Source: MFD00082-c5 sp963697995
Lineage (GTDB): Bacteria; Chlamydiota; Chlamydiia; Chlamydiales; JAJFMB01
Direction: 5' to 3'
Assembly: GCA_963697995.1 (NCBI GenBank)
Contig: OY969110.1
Span: 1,736,001 to 1,800,000, forward strand
Length of the DNA: 64,000 nucleotides
A program made the position numbers and the translations under genes. The notes beneath the pieces are model-generated. The model ran no database searches. It saw only the letters and a program-made list of their open reading frames with translations, and had not been told where the DNA came from. Numbering within the stretch: position 1 is the stretch's first letter; every line of letters begins with the position of its first letter. Below are positions 52,711 through 61,834 of the stretch, piece by piece.

Positions 52711-54208
52711 GATCTTTCCGCAACAGTCCCTCTAGGAAAGAGATCATTAAGCGCACCCCGACTCCCGTTGCTTGTTTTGGGTTGTAGCGCCTCTCTTTTT
52801 TCAAAAAAGCGGTTCCCGCAATATCAAAATGGGCCCATGGGATGTTTTTACCCACAAACTCTTCTAAAAAGAGTGCAGCTGTTATCGATCCTGCACTTCT
52901 TCCCCCGATATTTGAAATATCGGCAACATCTGATTTTAGCTGATCCTTATACTCCTCGTATAGAGGCAACTGACAAGCTCTCTCAAATGTATCAAAACCG
53001 GCTTGCATCAAAGCATCAGCAAGTTTTTGGTTATTGCTCATCAGTCCAATTGTTTCATTGCCAAGGGCTATGTCCATAGCACCGGTAAGAGTTGCAAAAT
53101 CGATAATTCTCGAAGGCTTTAGCTCTTTGCTTGCATAACTTAATGCGTCCGCTAAAATAAGGCGCCCTTCGGCATCAGTATTGCCTATCTCAACTGTTTT
53201 CCCTTCAAAGCTTTTGTAGACATCACCCGGTTTGTAACTTTTGCCGCTGATGCTATTCTCAGTGCTTGGAATCACAATGGTAAGATTTAAAGGCAACTTG
53301 AGTTCTGCGACAGCTTTTAGTGTTCCAAGAGCAGTTCCCGCTCCTCCCATATCAGCCTTCATCGTCTCCATAGACCCTGTTGGCTTTAAATTTAATCCCC
53401 CAGTGTCATATGTCACCCCTTTACCTACAACAATGGTGTGATCCTTAGATTTTGGAGCACCAGAGTAGGTCGCGACTATGAAAGCTGGATCGACTGAAGA
53501 GCCGCGGGAGACTGCCAATAAAAGCCCCATTCCTTGCTCTTCGATCCACGACTTGCCAAAAACTTGCGCTTTGATGGTTTTATGCTTTTTTGCAAGCTCC
53601 TTAGCTTGCTCTCCCAAGTGCTCAGGAGTCACATCATCGGCGTTTCCATTGACTAAATCTCTTGCAAAATGAACAGCTTGAGAGAGGGTTAAAGCTTTTT
53701 TTGAAACTTCCAAATCATCTGCTTCTCCATGAACTAAAGTCACATGGGTCAACAAGACAGACGGGGACTCTTTTTTACTCTTATGTTTTAGAGCGTCAAA
53801 AGAGTAGTTTGTCAAGAAAATCCCTTCGGAAAGCCCCCTGACAATCTCTTCGCTCGAAAGTGATTTGACTTGAGGAATGACAACATTAATAGCTTTAACT
53901 TTTAACCTCTGACACGCCTCTACAGCTTTTGAATAGGCTCTTCTCAAACGTTCAACAGAGATTTTTTCCGCTTCGCCAAGTCCTAAGAGCATCAGCCTTT
54001 TTTCCGGCTGCTTGTGCATGTAAACAACAAGTGTTTCCCCCTCTTTACCCTTAAAATCGCCGGCTTTTATTGGAAGCTCTCCAAAAGCTTCTAAAGCTCC
54101 CCCATTGGAAAGAGCTAATTGCAAAGACTCCTTTTCTTGAAAATAAGGGAGTACAAAAAGATCCGCTGCTTCTCTTTTTGAAAGAGCTTTAACTGTATTC
54201 AAATGCAT
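52703..54208 (-). CDS. pepA: Leucyl aminopeptidase
   Basis: A protein of 501 residues of the M17 family. The metal and catalytic motifs are GKGVTYDTGGLNLKPTGSM, KADMGGAGTALGTL and NTDAEGRLILADAL. It removes N-terminal amino acids from peptides in the cytoplasm. Lies 12 bases after ssb, the order in other Chlamydiae. Confidence 0.95.
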   Translation of the reverse strand: MHLNTVKALSKREAADLFVLPYFQEKESLQLALSNGGALEAFGELPIKAGDFKGKEGETLVVYMHKQPEKRLMLLGLGEAEKISVERLRRAYSKAVEACQRLKVKAINVVIPQVKSLSSEEIVRGLSEGIFLTNYSFDALKHKSKKESPSVLLTHVTLVHGEADDLEVSKKALTLSQAVHFARDLVNGNADDVTPEHLGEQAKELAKKHKTIKAQVFGKSWIEEQGMGLLLAVSRGSSVDPAFIVATYSGAPKSKDHTIVVGKGVTYDTGGLNLKPTGSMETMKADMGGAGTALGTLKAVAELKLPLNLTIVIPSTENSISGKSYKPGDVYKSFEGKTVEIGNTDAEGRLILADALSYASKELKPSRIIDFATLTGAMDIALGNETIGLMSNNQKLADALMQAGFDTFERACQLPLYEEYKDQLKSDVADISNIGGRSAGSITAALFLEEFVGKNIPWAHFDIAGTAFLKKERRYNPKQATGVGVRLMISFLEGLLRKDHA

Positions 54209-54220
54209 AGCCGTTCATCC

Positions 54221-54682
54221 TTAAAATGGTATAGGTTCATCTTCAAATTCAGTATCGTTAAACGACTCCGTTCCCCCAAAAGAGGTTTTAGCTCCATAGT
54301 TTGGTGAAGAATCGCGTTGAGGAGACGCTTTCTGGTAATCTGATGGCTGTCCCTCTTGCTGTTCTGATTTGCCTCCAAATGGAGAAAAATGGATCGATTC
54401 GGCCCAAATTTCTAAAGAGACTTGATTTTGCCCATCTTTTCCCTGAAAAATTTCAGGTTTTTGCATGGTTCCTGAAACGATAACACTACTTCCCTTTTTT
54501 AAATAAGAGATCATTTTGTCAAATCGATCACCCCATACAGTGACACGCCACCACATGGTTTCCTCTTGGCCTCCCTTTTTGGAACTAACAGCCATTCTAA
54601 AAGTCGTGACTTTTGTTCCATTTGATGTAAATCTTGTTTCGGGATCAGCGCCAAGGCGTCCAAAAAGTTGTAAAATATTCAT
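54221..54682 (-). CDS. ssb: Single-stranded DNA-binding protein
   Basis: A protein of 153 residues with the OB-fold (NILQLFGRLGADPETRF, TMWWRVTVWGDRF), a flexible Gln/Ser/Gly tail and the acidic tip EDEPIPF for partner binding. The start at 54682 has AAGGAG about 10 bases upstream; the frame extends to 54739 without a binding site. Confidence 0.93.
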   Translation of the reverse strand: MNILQLFGRLGADPETRFTSNGTKVTTFRMAVSSKKGGQEETMWWRVTVWGDRFDKMISYLKKGSSVIVSGTMQKPEIFQGKDGQNQVSLEIWAESIHFSPFGGKSEQQEGQPSDYQKASPQRDSSPNYGAKTSFGGTESFNDTEFEDEPIPF

Positions 54683-54828
54683 GAGATCTTTTCTCCTTCT
54701 CATTAAAATCCAAGTGAAAACCCTTATAGACCTTTTCATTCACAAAAAGCAAGCTAAATCTGCTCTATTGCTCTTTAATGAAAAGTCGGGTAAATTTAAA
54801 AGAAATTAACCAAAGGATAGATTTCTTT

Positions 54829-55425
54829 ATGAAAAAAACAATCATCTCATTAGCCTCCCTTGCACTTATTTTAAATGGTGCTCTACATGCCGAAACCGAT
54901 GATCTTTTTAATAAAAGGTTTAGTGGTTACTCATACGATGCCGAAAAGGGCGTAACGCAAGAACAACTCACAGCTATTTTTCAGGCTGGACAATCAGCGC
55001 CTTCTTGTTATAACGAACAACCTTGGCGCTTTCTTGTGTGCGATAAAAACACAGATCGAGAAGCATACGATAAACTTTTAAGTGCCCTTGTGCCATTTAA
55101 TCAAGAGTGGGCAAAAAAAGCTCCTGTATTAATTGTTTCAGTTACTGCTAACCAATCATCAAGAGGTAGCGTTAACAATTGGGCTGATTACGATACAGGT
55201 GCAGCTGCATTTGCCATGATGCTCAAATCGACCTCTCTTGGGTTAATGGCTCATCAAATGGGTGGCTTTGATCCAGAAAAGATAAAGGAACTTTTTTCAA
55301 TTCCCGAAAACTTTACTCCAATCGCCGTTACAGCTATTGGATACCCAGATAAATCTCAGAAATTTATCGAAAAAAAACGCAAACCTCTTACAGAAACGTT
55401 TTTTATGGGTAAGTGGGGTGCTTAA
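54829..55425 (+). CDS. Exported nitroreductase-family protein
   Basis: A protein of 198 residues with a signal peptide (1-20, LHAE end). The nitroreductase fold has GQSAPSCYNEQPWRFLVC (the FMN-binding SxxNxQPW pattern) and GAAAFAMMLKSTSLGL, with IAVTAIGYPDK at the end. FMN-dependent reduction of quinones or nitro compounds is typical. The start at 54829 has AAAGGA upstream. Export of a flavin enzyme is unusual and belongs to the redox theme. Confidence 0.8.
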   Translation: MKKTIISLASLALILNGALHAETDDLFNKRFSGYSYDAEKGVTQEQLTAIFQAGQSAPSCYNEQPWRFLVCDKNTDREAYDKLLSALVPFNQEWAKKAPVLIVSVTANQSSRGSVNNWADYDTGAAAFAMMLKSTSLGLMAHQMGGFDPEKIKELFSIPENFTPIAVTAIGYPDKSQKFIEKKRKPLTETFFMGKWGA

Positions 55426-55440
55426 AAGTTAAAGCTTATT

Positions 55441-55527
55441 AACCTGATTATGGGTTTAGATCCGAGGAGATTCAGAGGACTTTAGCTGTTTCTGACGATA
55501 AAGGATATAAACCCGTAACTCAGGTTA
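55441..55527. terminator. Long imperfect inverted repeat between convergent genes
   Basis: AACCTGATTATGGGTTTA (55441-55458) pairs with TAAACCCGTAACTCAGGTT (55508-55526) with few mismatches, around a 50-base loop. It probably serves as a transcription end for both neighbours. Confidence 0.5.
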
Positions 55528-56232
55528 TTAGAGGGGCAGTAAAATTGTCGAAAGTAAATTTTTTCCTCCTCTCGAAGTTCCAAGATGGGTGTCTCGCCTA
55601 TAACTGTAATATTTTTCAGGATTTGTGTAAGTATTCTCAGAACGTAAATCAATTTTTACAACGCCAAGTGCATTTAGTTTTAAAACAACAAATCCGATAA
55701 GATCAAATAAGAATTTCTCCTTATTGACACCTACCTTAAAAAGAGATTGTGCATTAGGAGTCTCTTTTATAATCTCTTCTTTAAATTGAAGATCGACTTC
55801 GTAAGAGTCTTGCCAAATCGCAGGCCCAATGGTCGCTTTAATAAAAGAAGCTCCCTTCTTTTTCATCAATGCCACAACATCTATTAAAATATCTTTTTTA
55901 ATGCTTTTCCAACCACAGTGGGCAGCTCCCACAACTCCTTCAGCTTCAAGAAGTACAGGAACACAATCAGCTGTTTGAATCGCAAGGGCGATACCTTTTT
56001 TACTCGTCACAGCTGCATCAGCTTCAGGATCTGAAAAAAAATCAGTCGCATTATCGGCATCGACAACAACTTTACCATGAACTTGCTTTAAAATGAGTAT
56101 ATTATGAGCGCCTAAGTATTCGACAAGGTTTTGTCGATTTCTTTTAGCTTGAAGAAGATCGACAGGAGAGTAAATCCCGTCGACCTCTTTAAATGATTTA
56201 TCAAAAAAATGAATAGATGAAGAGGCTTTCAA
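55528..56232 (-). CDS. Laccase-domain (YfiH) family protein
   Basis: About 234 residues with the DUF152/laccase motifs: NILILKQVHGKVV, IQTADCVPVLL and VGAAHCGWKS (the metal-binding His/Cys). YfiH-type proteins have purine nucleoside phosphorylase-like activity in several organisms. No ATG suits; the most plausible start is TTG 56232, five bases after AGAGAGG and just inside the slc1 end. TTG 56286 or GTG 56283 are alternatives. Confidence 0.75.
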   Translation of the reverse strand: MKASSSIHFFDKSFKEVDGIYSPVDLLQAKRNRQNLVEYLGAHNILILKQVHGKVVVDADNATDFFSDPEADAAVTSKKGIALAIQTADCVPVLLEAEGVVGAAHCGWKSIKKDILIDVVALMKKKGASFIKATIGPAIWQDSYEVDLQFKEEIIKETPNAQSLFKVGVNKEKFLFDLIGFVVLKLNALGVVKIDLRSENTYTNPEKYYSYRRDTHLGTSRGGKNLLSTILLPL

Positions 56233-56248
56233 GAAAACCTCTCTACAC

Positions 56249-56749
56249 TTAAATTTTAATGAACCCTTGTTCCCCTTTTCCACCAAACTTCTGTTGTGGT
56301 GCAGCAGGCTTTGGAGCGTCTACAGATTCACGTCCCTCTGCAATCTCAGCACAAGTTTTACGCCATTTTTCAACAGTTTCAACATATAACGGAGCAAAGG
56401 CTCTAAGAGCTGAAGAAACAGCATGTTCCATATCGATGGTGCAATGCATCAAAATCAACTCTTCTTTCACAGCGACGCCAACACCGCCACCCGCCATTTG
56501 TCCACCAAGCATAGCTCCTTCAAGAAGCTTTTCGTAAAGACGAAGACGCGTCTTGTCATCTCTTGGTAATCCGTCAAGAAGAGGAGAGTACAAATACAAT
56601 CTCTTTGAGTTTTGCTCATAGGTCAAGTGAAGAGAAAACTCATCATCAATCCCTAATATACACGTGTTATTTTCATCGAACTCAAGCCCTTCAAGGCCAA
56701 GCTCCTTTCCAAATTCTTTCAAGTTATCTTTTGCAGCTTCAAACGACAT
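56249..56749 (-). CDS. slc1: Type III secretion chaperone (Slc1/CesT type)
   Basis: A protein of 166 residues. The CesT fold has EFSLHLTYEQNSKRLYLYSPL and YEKLLEGAMLGGQMAGGGVG, very close in pattern to the C. trachomatis chaperone Slc1 (CT043), which binds early effectors such as Tarp. The C-terminal tail is Pro/Gln-rich. AAGGAG precedes the ATG. It implies a functional type III system in this organism. Confidence 0.9.
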   Translation of the reverse strand: MSFEAAKDNLKEFGKELGLEGLEFDENNTCILGIDDEFSLHLTYEQNSKRLYLYSPLLDGLPRDDKTRLRLYEKLLEGAMLGGQMAGGGVGVAVKEELILMHCTIDMEHAVSSALRAFAPLYVETVEKWRKTCAEIAEGRESVDAPKPAAPQQKFGGKGEQGFIKI

Positions 56750-56975
56750 ACGTTATTCTCCTTATAAACTCTTGCAATTCTTGTCCTGCGCGGCAACTTT
56801 TGCTCAAGAACGCTTTCAAAATCCCAATTATGCCGTCTTCTTCATTAAATGTAAACTTGAAAAATCTATACAGCGCTAATTTTAAAAACTTCTAATACTT
56901 GAGCTGTTTTAACCTTAACTTTTCAAGTTGCCCTTATGCGGAAGAGGCATTTGTCTCTAAAAAAATCTAAAACCG

Positions 56976-57368
56976 CTATTTTTTTTCAGGCATCGGAAAA
57001 AAATGGCGCCGAGCACTCTCTGCAACCAATAAAAACAGGGCAGTCACCAAATAAGTTGTTGCCGTTAGAGCAAAAACATGTGTTAAAGGAAGCGCCAAAC
57101 ATATCGACTTGCCAATCTGAAAGGCGACAAAAGAGGTCGCAAAAACTGCAACCGCGTAACAAGCAATTTGCGATACTAAACGATCTAGATTAAAAATTTT
57201 TGTTGACGCCCATATAATGGGTTTTCCGGTAAGGTAAACGATTCCTCCAATAACTGCGCCACCTAAAGCACCAATAGGACTTGAAAAGGCTAAAGACACT
57301 GCTGCACCACTTCCAATAAACGCAGCTGATGTAAACACATCATCACCGAGTCCGATATTACTGACCAT
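56976..57368 (-). CDS. Small membrane protein, unknown
   Basis: A protein of 130 residues with AAGGAGAG just before the ATG. Hydrophobic segments at about residues 12-50 and 65-115, rich in Gly and Ala (FIGSGAAVSLAFSSPIGALGG). No family recognised. The bilobed hydrophobic shape is compatible with a chlamydial inclusion-membrane protein, without proof. Confidence 0.7.
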   Translation of the reverse strand: MVSNIGLGDDVFTSAAFIGSGAAVSLAFSSPIGALGGAVIGGIVYLTGKPIIWASTKIFNLDRLVSQIACYAVAVFATSFVAFQIGKSICLALPLTHVFALTATTYLVTALFLLVAESARRHFFPMPEKK

Positions 57369-57492
57369 AAAACTCTCCTTTTTTCAAGTTCATTTGATAA
57401 AACGCCCCCTCACCCCATCTTTAACGAGGGAAAGACAGACTAAAAGTTTTTCATTTTATATTCAACAACTAATAAACTTGTTCGACAAGAGT

Positions 57493-58515
57493 CTAACGGA
57501 TCCACATGGCATCGCCATACGAAAAAAAGCGGTATTTTTCAAGAACAGCCTTCCGATAGGCCTCTTTAATCAACTCATACCCTCCAAGGGCGCTGACAAG
57601 CATTAGAAGAGAAGAGCCTGGAAGATGGAAATTCGTAATCAACGAGGAAGCATATTTAAAACGGTAACCGGGAGTGATAAAAAGGTTTGTGCCCCCCTCT
57701 CCGGCCACAATCAACCCCTCTTCTGTTGCAGCGGATTCAACAGTCCTTAGGGAAGTCGTACCGACACAAATATGGGGTTTTTTATTCAATTGAACAGCTT
57801 GCGATTCTTCAACAAAATACCTCTCTTCATGCATTTTGTGATCTCTAATATCTCTGACTTGAACGGGTTTAAAAGTCCCTAAGCCTACGTGAAGAGTGAC
57901 TTGAGAGAGCATAACCCCCTTACTTTTAAGCGATTCCATAAGAGATTCGGTAAAATGAAGGCCAGCGGTTGGGGCTGCAACCGATCCGAGTTGAGACGCA
58001 TAAACCGTCTGATAACGATTTGAGTCCTCCTCTACAGCTTTTCTTTCCATATAGGGGGGCAAAGGAATTTCGCCGTACACATTGAGAAACAAGTGAAAAT
58101 CTGTCTTTAAAGAAAAAGAAACCACTCTTGTGGAATCTTCATTGATTTGAAGAATTTCACAAAAACCTAAATCGTCGAAAAAGATGCAAGAGCCTGGGGG
58201 GAGTTTTTTTCCAGGTTTTACGAGGGCTTCCCAGACATTATCTCCCTTGAGGGGTTTTAAAAGAAAAATCTCACATGCCCCTCCAGAGGATCTGTTACCC
58301 CTAATGCGAGCTCTGATCACTTTGGTATTATTAAAAACAAGGGCATCAGTTGATTTTAACACATCTTTGAGTTCAAAAAAGGAGAGCTCAGTCAGCTCCC
58401 CTTTTTTTCGATCGACACACATAACCCTCGAGCGGTCCCTCTCTTTCAGAGGGACCTTAGCGATCAACTCTTTGGGTAAATCGTAGAGATAAGCCTCAAT
58501 CGAGTTTAAATCCAC
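57493..58515 (-). CDS. queA: S-adenosylmethionine:tRNA ribosyltransferase-isomerase
   Basis: A protein of 340 residues: LYDLPKELIAKVPLKERDRSRVM at the start, FNNTKVIRARI, SVAAPTAGLHFTESL and NFHLPGSSLLMLVSAL. It builds epoxyqueuosine on tRNA in the queuosine pathway. It begins two bases after the SpoIID-like gene ends and closes an NSS-ruvB-SpoIID-queA transcript. Confidence 0.95.
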   Translation of the reverse strand: MDLNSIEAYLYDLPKELIAKVPLKERDRSRVMCVDRKKGELTELSFFELKDVLKSTDALVFNNTKVIRARIRGNRSSGGACEIFLLKPLKGDNVWEALVKPGKKLPPGSCIFFDDLGFCEILQINEDSTRVVSFSLKTDFHLFLNVYGEIPLPPYMERKAVEEDSNRYQTVYASQLGSVAAPTAGLHFTESLMESLKSKGVMLSQVTLHVGLGTFKPVQVRDIRDHKMHEERYFVEESQAVQLNKKPHICVGTTSLRTVESAATEEGLIVAGEGGTNLFITPGYRFKYASSLITNFHLPGSSLLMLVSALGGYELIKEAYRKAVLEKYRFFSYGDAMWIR

Positions 58516-58517
58516 CT

Positions 58518-59384
58518 CTACTCAATCACCTGAATGCTTGTTTGAGGGAATGCTTTAGCCAAAATTTGAGCGGCGTGTTGCCCTTGCTTTGCAAGCTCTT
58601 CTACTTCCTGAAATGCAATTTTAGCAATTTCAGCGCTCTCTTTTGTTTCATGTTTTGCCAACTCTTGAGACCAATAAGCAGGAATTGGCGTGATAATCCC
58701 TTCATAAGCTGCCGTTTTACTCATGACCATATTTTTTGTAAGCTCAATGGCTTGATCTAACCCTTCAGGTTTTTTCGATTGAGACACAGCAAATCCGTGA
58801 TACCCTACGACATCGGCATCGACAGCAAAATAGGTACTTAATGGATTAATGGCTTGATAATAAGCTTTTGTTCTTTCAGCGATAACCAATGCAGCGAGGC
58901 ACTCATCAGGCATTCCGAGCTTAACTTTTAAAGGCATAACAGATGAGATATAATCTTCAAGAGCCACTTCATTGACAACGGAGACTTTTCCATTCACGTT
59001 GTAAACATAGACAACCCCACGATACTCTTTACCGTTGACAATCATTGTAGCAACACCGCTAGTCGCTTCAGGAACGAAGAGTAATTGATGAGTAAAAGGA
59101 AACTCCTCGCCCCATTTTAACCCCTCTTTTGCGCACTGCATAAATTTTCTTTTCCCTACAAGTCTTGTCGCGATAACTTCTTTAGTCAAAGGGTTAAGAA
59201 TTTTGTACTTTCCTTTCGTTTCCAATATCACTCCGGGCTCATCGCGAGCGATAAGAACGCGGATAGTCACTGGTTGAATCTGCGCTTTTTGAGCGAAAAC
59301 GTTTTTCATCGAATCGACGACACCTGCTCCTAAGGGAGAAAAAAATGTCGTGGTAGCCACTAGGGCCAAACAAAATCTATTCAT
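58518..59384 (-). CDS. SpoIID/LytB-domain protein
   Basis: A protein of 288 residues with a signal peptide (1-20) and the SpoIID domain: VNEVALEDYISSVMPLKVKLGMPDECLAA in pieces (VNEVALEDYISSVMP; GMPDECLAALVIAERTKAY). SpoIID proteins cleave denuded glycan strands of peptidoglycan; chlamydial orthologues localise to the division site as far as I recall. Located beside ruvB as in C. trachomatis. Confidence 0.8.
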   Translation of the reverse strand: MNRFCLALVATTTFFSPLGAGVVDSMKNVFAQKAQIQPVTIRVLIARDEPGVILETKGKYKILNPLTKEVIATRLVGKRKFMQCAKEGLKWGEEFPFTHQLLFVPEATSGVATMIVNGKEYRGVVYVYNVNGKVSVVNEVALEDYISSVMPLKVKLGMPDECLAALVIAERTKAYYQAINPLSTYFAVDADVVGYHGFAVSQSKKPEGLDQAIELTKNMVMSKTAAYEGIITPIPAYWSQELAKHETKESAEIAKIAFQEVEELAKQGQHAAQILAKAFPQTSIQVIE

Positions 59385-59420
59385 AAGATCTCCTCCACAT
59401 GTAGTTTTTAGATCAGTCTA

Positions 59421-60419
59421 TCAGTTAGTTTGATTTCTTCCAAGATGGGAATAACCAAGGGGTGTGATTTCTCGTCCTCTCGGCGTTCTTTTAATCAACC
59501 CTTGCAAAATAAGGTAGGGTTCGTAAACCTCCTCTAACGTATGACTCTCTTCCCCAACAGCCACAGCTAAAGTACTGATACCAACAGGACCGCCCCCATA
59601 GTGATCGATCATGATATTTAGCAACTTTTTATCCATCTCATCTAAGCCCTTTTCATCGATCGAAAGCATATTGAGCGCAATCTTCACAACCTCCCTGTCG
59701 ATCCTCCCTTCCGTTCTCATTTGAGCAAAATCTCTTACCCAACGAAGTAGATGGTTTGCGATACGAGGTGTTCCTCGTGAGCGTTTGGCTACCTCAAAAA
59801 GAGCCTCATCGGGAGCCTCTAAATTTAATATTCTCGCAGTTCTTCTCAAGATGTTTTGCAAAACTTCTGGGGTGTAATAATCTAAACGACAGTTAAAAGC
59901 AAAACGGGAGCGCAAAGGGGATGAGAGAAGCCCCGTCCTCGTTGTAGCCCCCACCAGGGTAAACTTTTCAAGATGCACCTGAATCGTTCTTGCAGATGAG
60001 CCCGAATCAATTACCAGATCTAAAAAGAAATCCTCCATTGCTGGGTAGAGATACTCTTCCACTGTCCGATTCAATCGATGAATCTCATCGATAAACAGGA
60101 TATCCCCCTTCTTTAAAGAGGTTAAAATACCTGCAAGATCGCCAGCTTTTTCAATCACTGGTCCACTTGTAACTACAATCTGAGTGCCCAAAGCCTTTGC
60201 CAAAATATTTGCAAGGGTCGTTTTTCCAAGGCCTGGAGGACCTGAAAAAAGGCAATGACCTAAAGGCTCCCCTCTTAAAAGAGCGGCTCCCACAAGAACC
60301 TCCAGCCGCTCCCGAATGGGATCTTGCCCTGCAAATTCACTCAAACTTTGGGGACGGATCGGGACGTCAAACTCGAGGTCTTCTTTACAAAAAGTGGATT
60401 CAATAAAATGTTCTGTCAT
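59421..60419 (-). CDS. ruvB: Holliday junction branch migration helicase RuvB
   Basis: A protein of 332 residues: Walker A GPPGLGKTTLA, Walker B LFIDEIHRL, sensor GATTRTGLLSSPLRSRF, and a C-terminal winged helix. It drives branch migration with RuvA. The start at 60419 overlaps the upstream stop by four bases (ATGA), favoured over the upstream in-frame codon at 60500, which lies within the transporter gene. Confidence 0.94.
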   Translation of the reverse strand: MTEHFIESTFCKEDLEFDVPIRPQSLSEFAGQDPIRERLEVLVGAALLRGEPLGHCLFSGPPGLGKTTLANILAKALGTQIVVTSGPVIEKAGDLAGILTSLKKGDILFIDEIHRLNRTVEEYLYPAMEDFFLDLVIDSGSSARTIQVHLEKFTLVGATTRTGLLSSPLRSRFAFNCRLDYYTPEVLQNILRRTARILNLEAPDEALFEVAKRSRGTPRIANHLLRWVRDFAQMRTEGRIDREVVKIALNMLSIDEKGLDEMDKKLLNIMIDHYGGGPVGISTLAVAVGEESHTLEEVYEPYLILQGLIKRTPRGREITPLGYSHLGRNQTN

Positions 60420-61771
60420 AAAAGGGCGTTTAAAAATATTAAAATAATAAATACAGGAGAGAGATATTTTAAGCAAAACCAAAAGTAAACTTTTAGCCAA
60501 GGGTGTCTTACAAAAAGAGACTCATCGCCAACTTTTAACTCTTTAAGCGCACTACCAACTCCCCAAACCCAGGAGACTAACACAATTGCCGCAAGACCAC
60601 CAAGTGGAATCAAAACACTACTGCAAATAAACTCGAGCAACTCTAAAAAATTTAAACCAAAAAGGGTGTGTCCTTTTAAAAGATTAAACGAAAGTGCACT
60701 TGGAATCCCAAGTAGGAAAACGGCTAATCCACAAAAAAGAACTGCAGGTTTTCTTTGCCACCCTTTTTCATCGATAAGATAGGCAATCGTCGGCTCCATA
60801 GCTGATATTTCAGAAGTCAAGGCCGCAACGGCAACTAAGAGAAAAAAAAGAGAAGCCGCTAGGTGTCCTCCAGGAATTTGGCTAAAGGCGAAGGGAAGAG
60901 TTTGAAAGATAAGTCCTGGACCACTATCTGGTTCTAAATTTGTCGCAAAAGCTATCGAAAAAACTGCCACTGCAGAAAGAAGTGAGACCAAAGTATCCAT
61001 TAAAGCCACAACAAGGCAATTGCCAAGAATCGGCTCTTTTGGATTTAAGTAACTTCCATAAGTCACTAAAGTGCCCTGTCCTATACTTAGAGTAAAGTAG
61101 GCTTGCCCAAGTGCTACCATAAAAGCGGTCGGCGTCAAAAGGGACCAATCGGGATGAAATAAAAACCGCACCCCATCCATCCCTTTGTCCATTGAGATCC
61201 CTTGGAAGACAAGAAACCCTAAAACGATGTAGAGAAGAGGCATTAACCATTTATTGGCCCGCTCAATTCCACCCCTGACCCCCATCAAAAGAACCAAAAC
61301 ACACGTTGTCAAAAAAAAGGTGTGGTAACTTAAACCCCAAAGGGGATTATCCATAAGGTATTTGTAATGGTTTCCCGCTTGAGAAGAGGCTGTAAAATTG
61401 GTCAAATTGCCCCTCAAAGCTTCAATCAAATACCCCAAAACCCAACCGGCAACAGCACTGTAAAAAGAACTGACAATAAAACCTGTCGCGACGGTTAAAA
61501 GCCCAACTCCTCTCCACCCTTCAGTTTTACCCAGTTTAAAAAAAGCGCCGCCAGGACTTGTCTTCGTACTTTTGCCAATCAAAATCTCTGAGATAAATGC
61601 GGGAAAACTGATGAGAAAAAGGCATAGGAAGTAGACTAAAACAAAGGCTCCACCCCCATATTTTCCAACGATATAAGGAAAGCGCCAAATATTGGCAAGA
61701 CCAATAGCTGATCCTGCTACGGCAAAAATAAACCCTAATTTCGAGCCAAACGACTCCCGCTTTTTAGTCAT
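60416..61771 (-). CDS. Sodium-dependent transporter, NSS family
   Basis: A protein of 451 residues with about 11-12 helices. The first has GSAIGLANIWRFPYIVGKYGGGAF, the sodium/substrate-binding signature of the neurotransmitter:sodium symporter family. Bacterial members (LeuT, TnaT, MhsT) import amino acids. Chlamydiae depend on host amino acids, which suits such a role; the substrate is not visible. Confidence 0.9.
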   Translation of the reverse strand: MTKKRESFGSKLGFIFAVAGSAIGLANIWRFPYIVGKYGGGAFVLVYFLCLFLISFPAFISEILIGKSTKTSPGGAFFKLGKTEGWRGVGLLTVATGFIVSSFYSAVAGWVLGYLIEALRGNLTNFTASSQAGNHYKYLMDNPLWGLSYHTFFLTTCVLVLLMGVRGGIERANKWLMPLLYIVLGFLVFQGISMDKGMDGVRFLFHPDWSLLTPTAFMVALGQAYFTLSIGQGTLVTYGSYLNPKEPILGNCLVVALMDTLVSLLSAVAVFSIAFATNLEPDSGPGLIFQTLPFAFSQIPGGHLAASLFFLLVAVAALTSEISAMEPTIAYLIDEKGWQRKPAVLFCGLAVFLLGIPSALSFNLLKGHTLFGLNFLELLEFICSSVLIPLGGLAAIVLVSWVWGVGSALKELKVGDESLFVRHPWLKVYFWFCLKYLSPVFIILIFLNALL

Positions 61772-61834
61772 GACACCCCATGTTTAAAATAAGGGAGGGA
61801 TTATACTCTTTTTGATAAATTAAAGAAAAATGAA

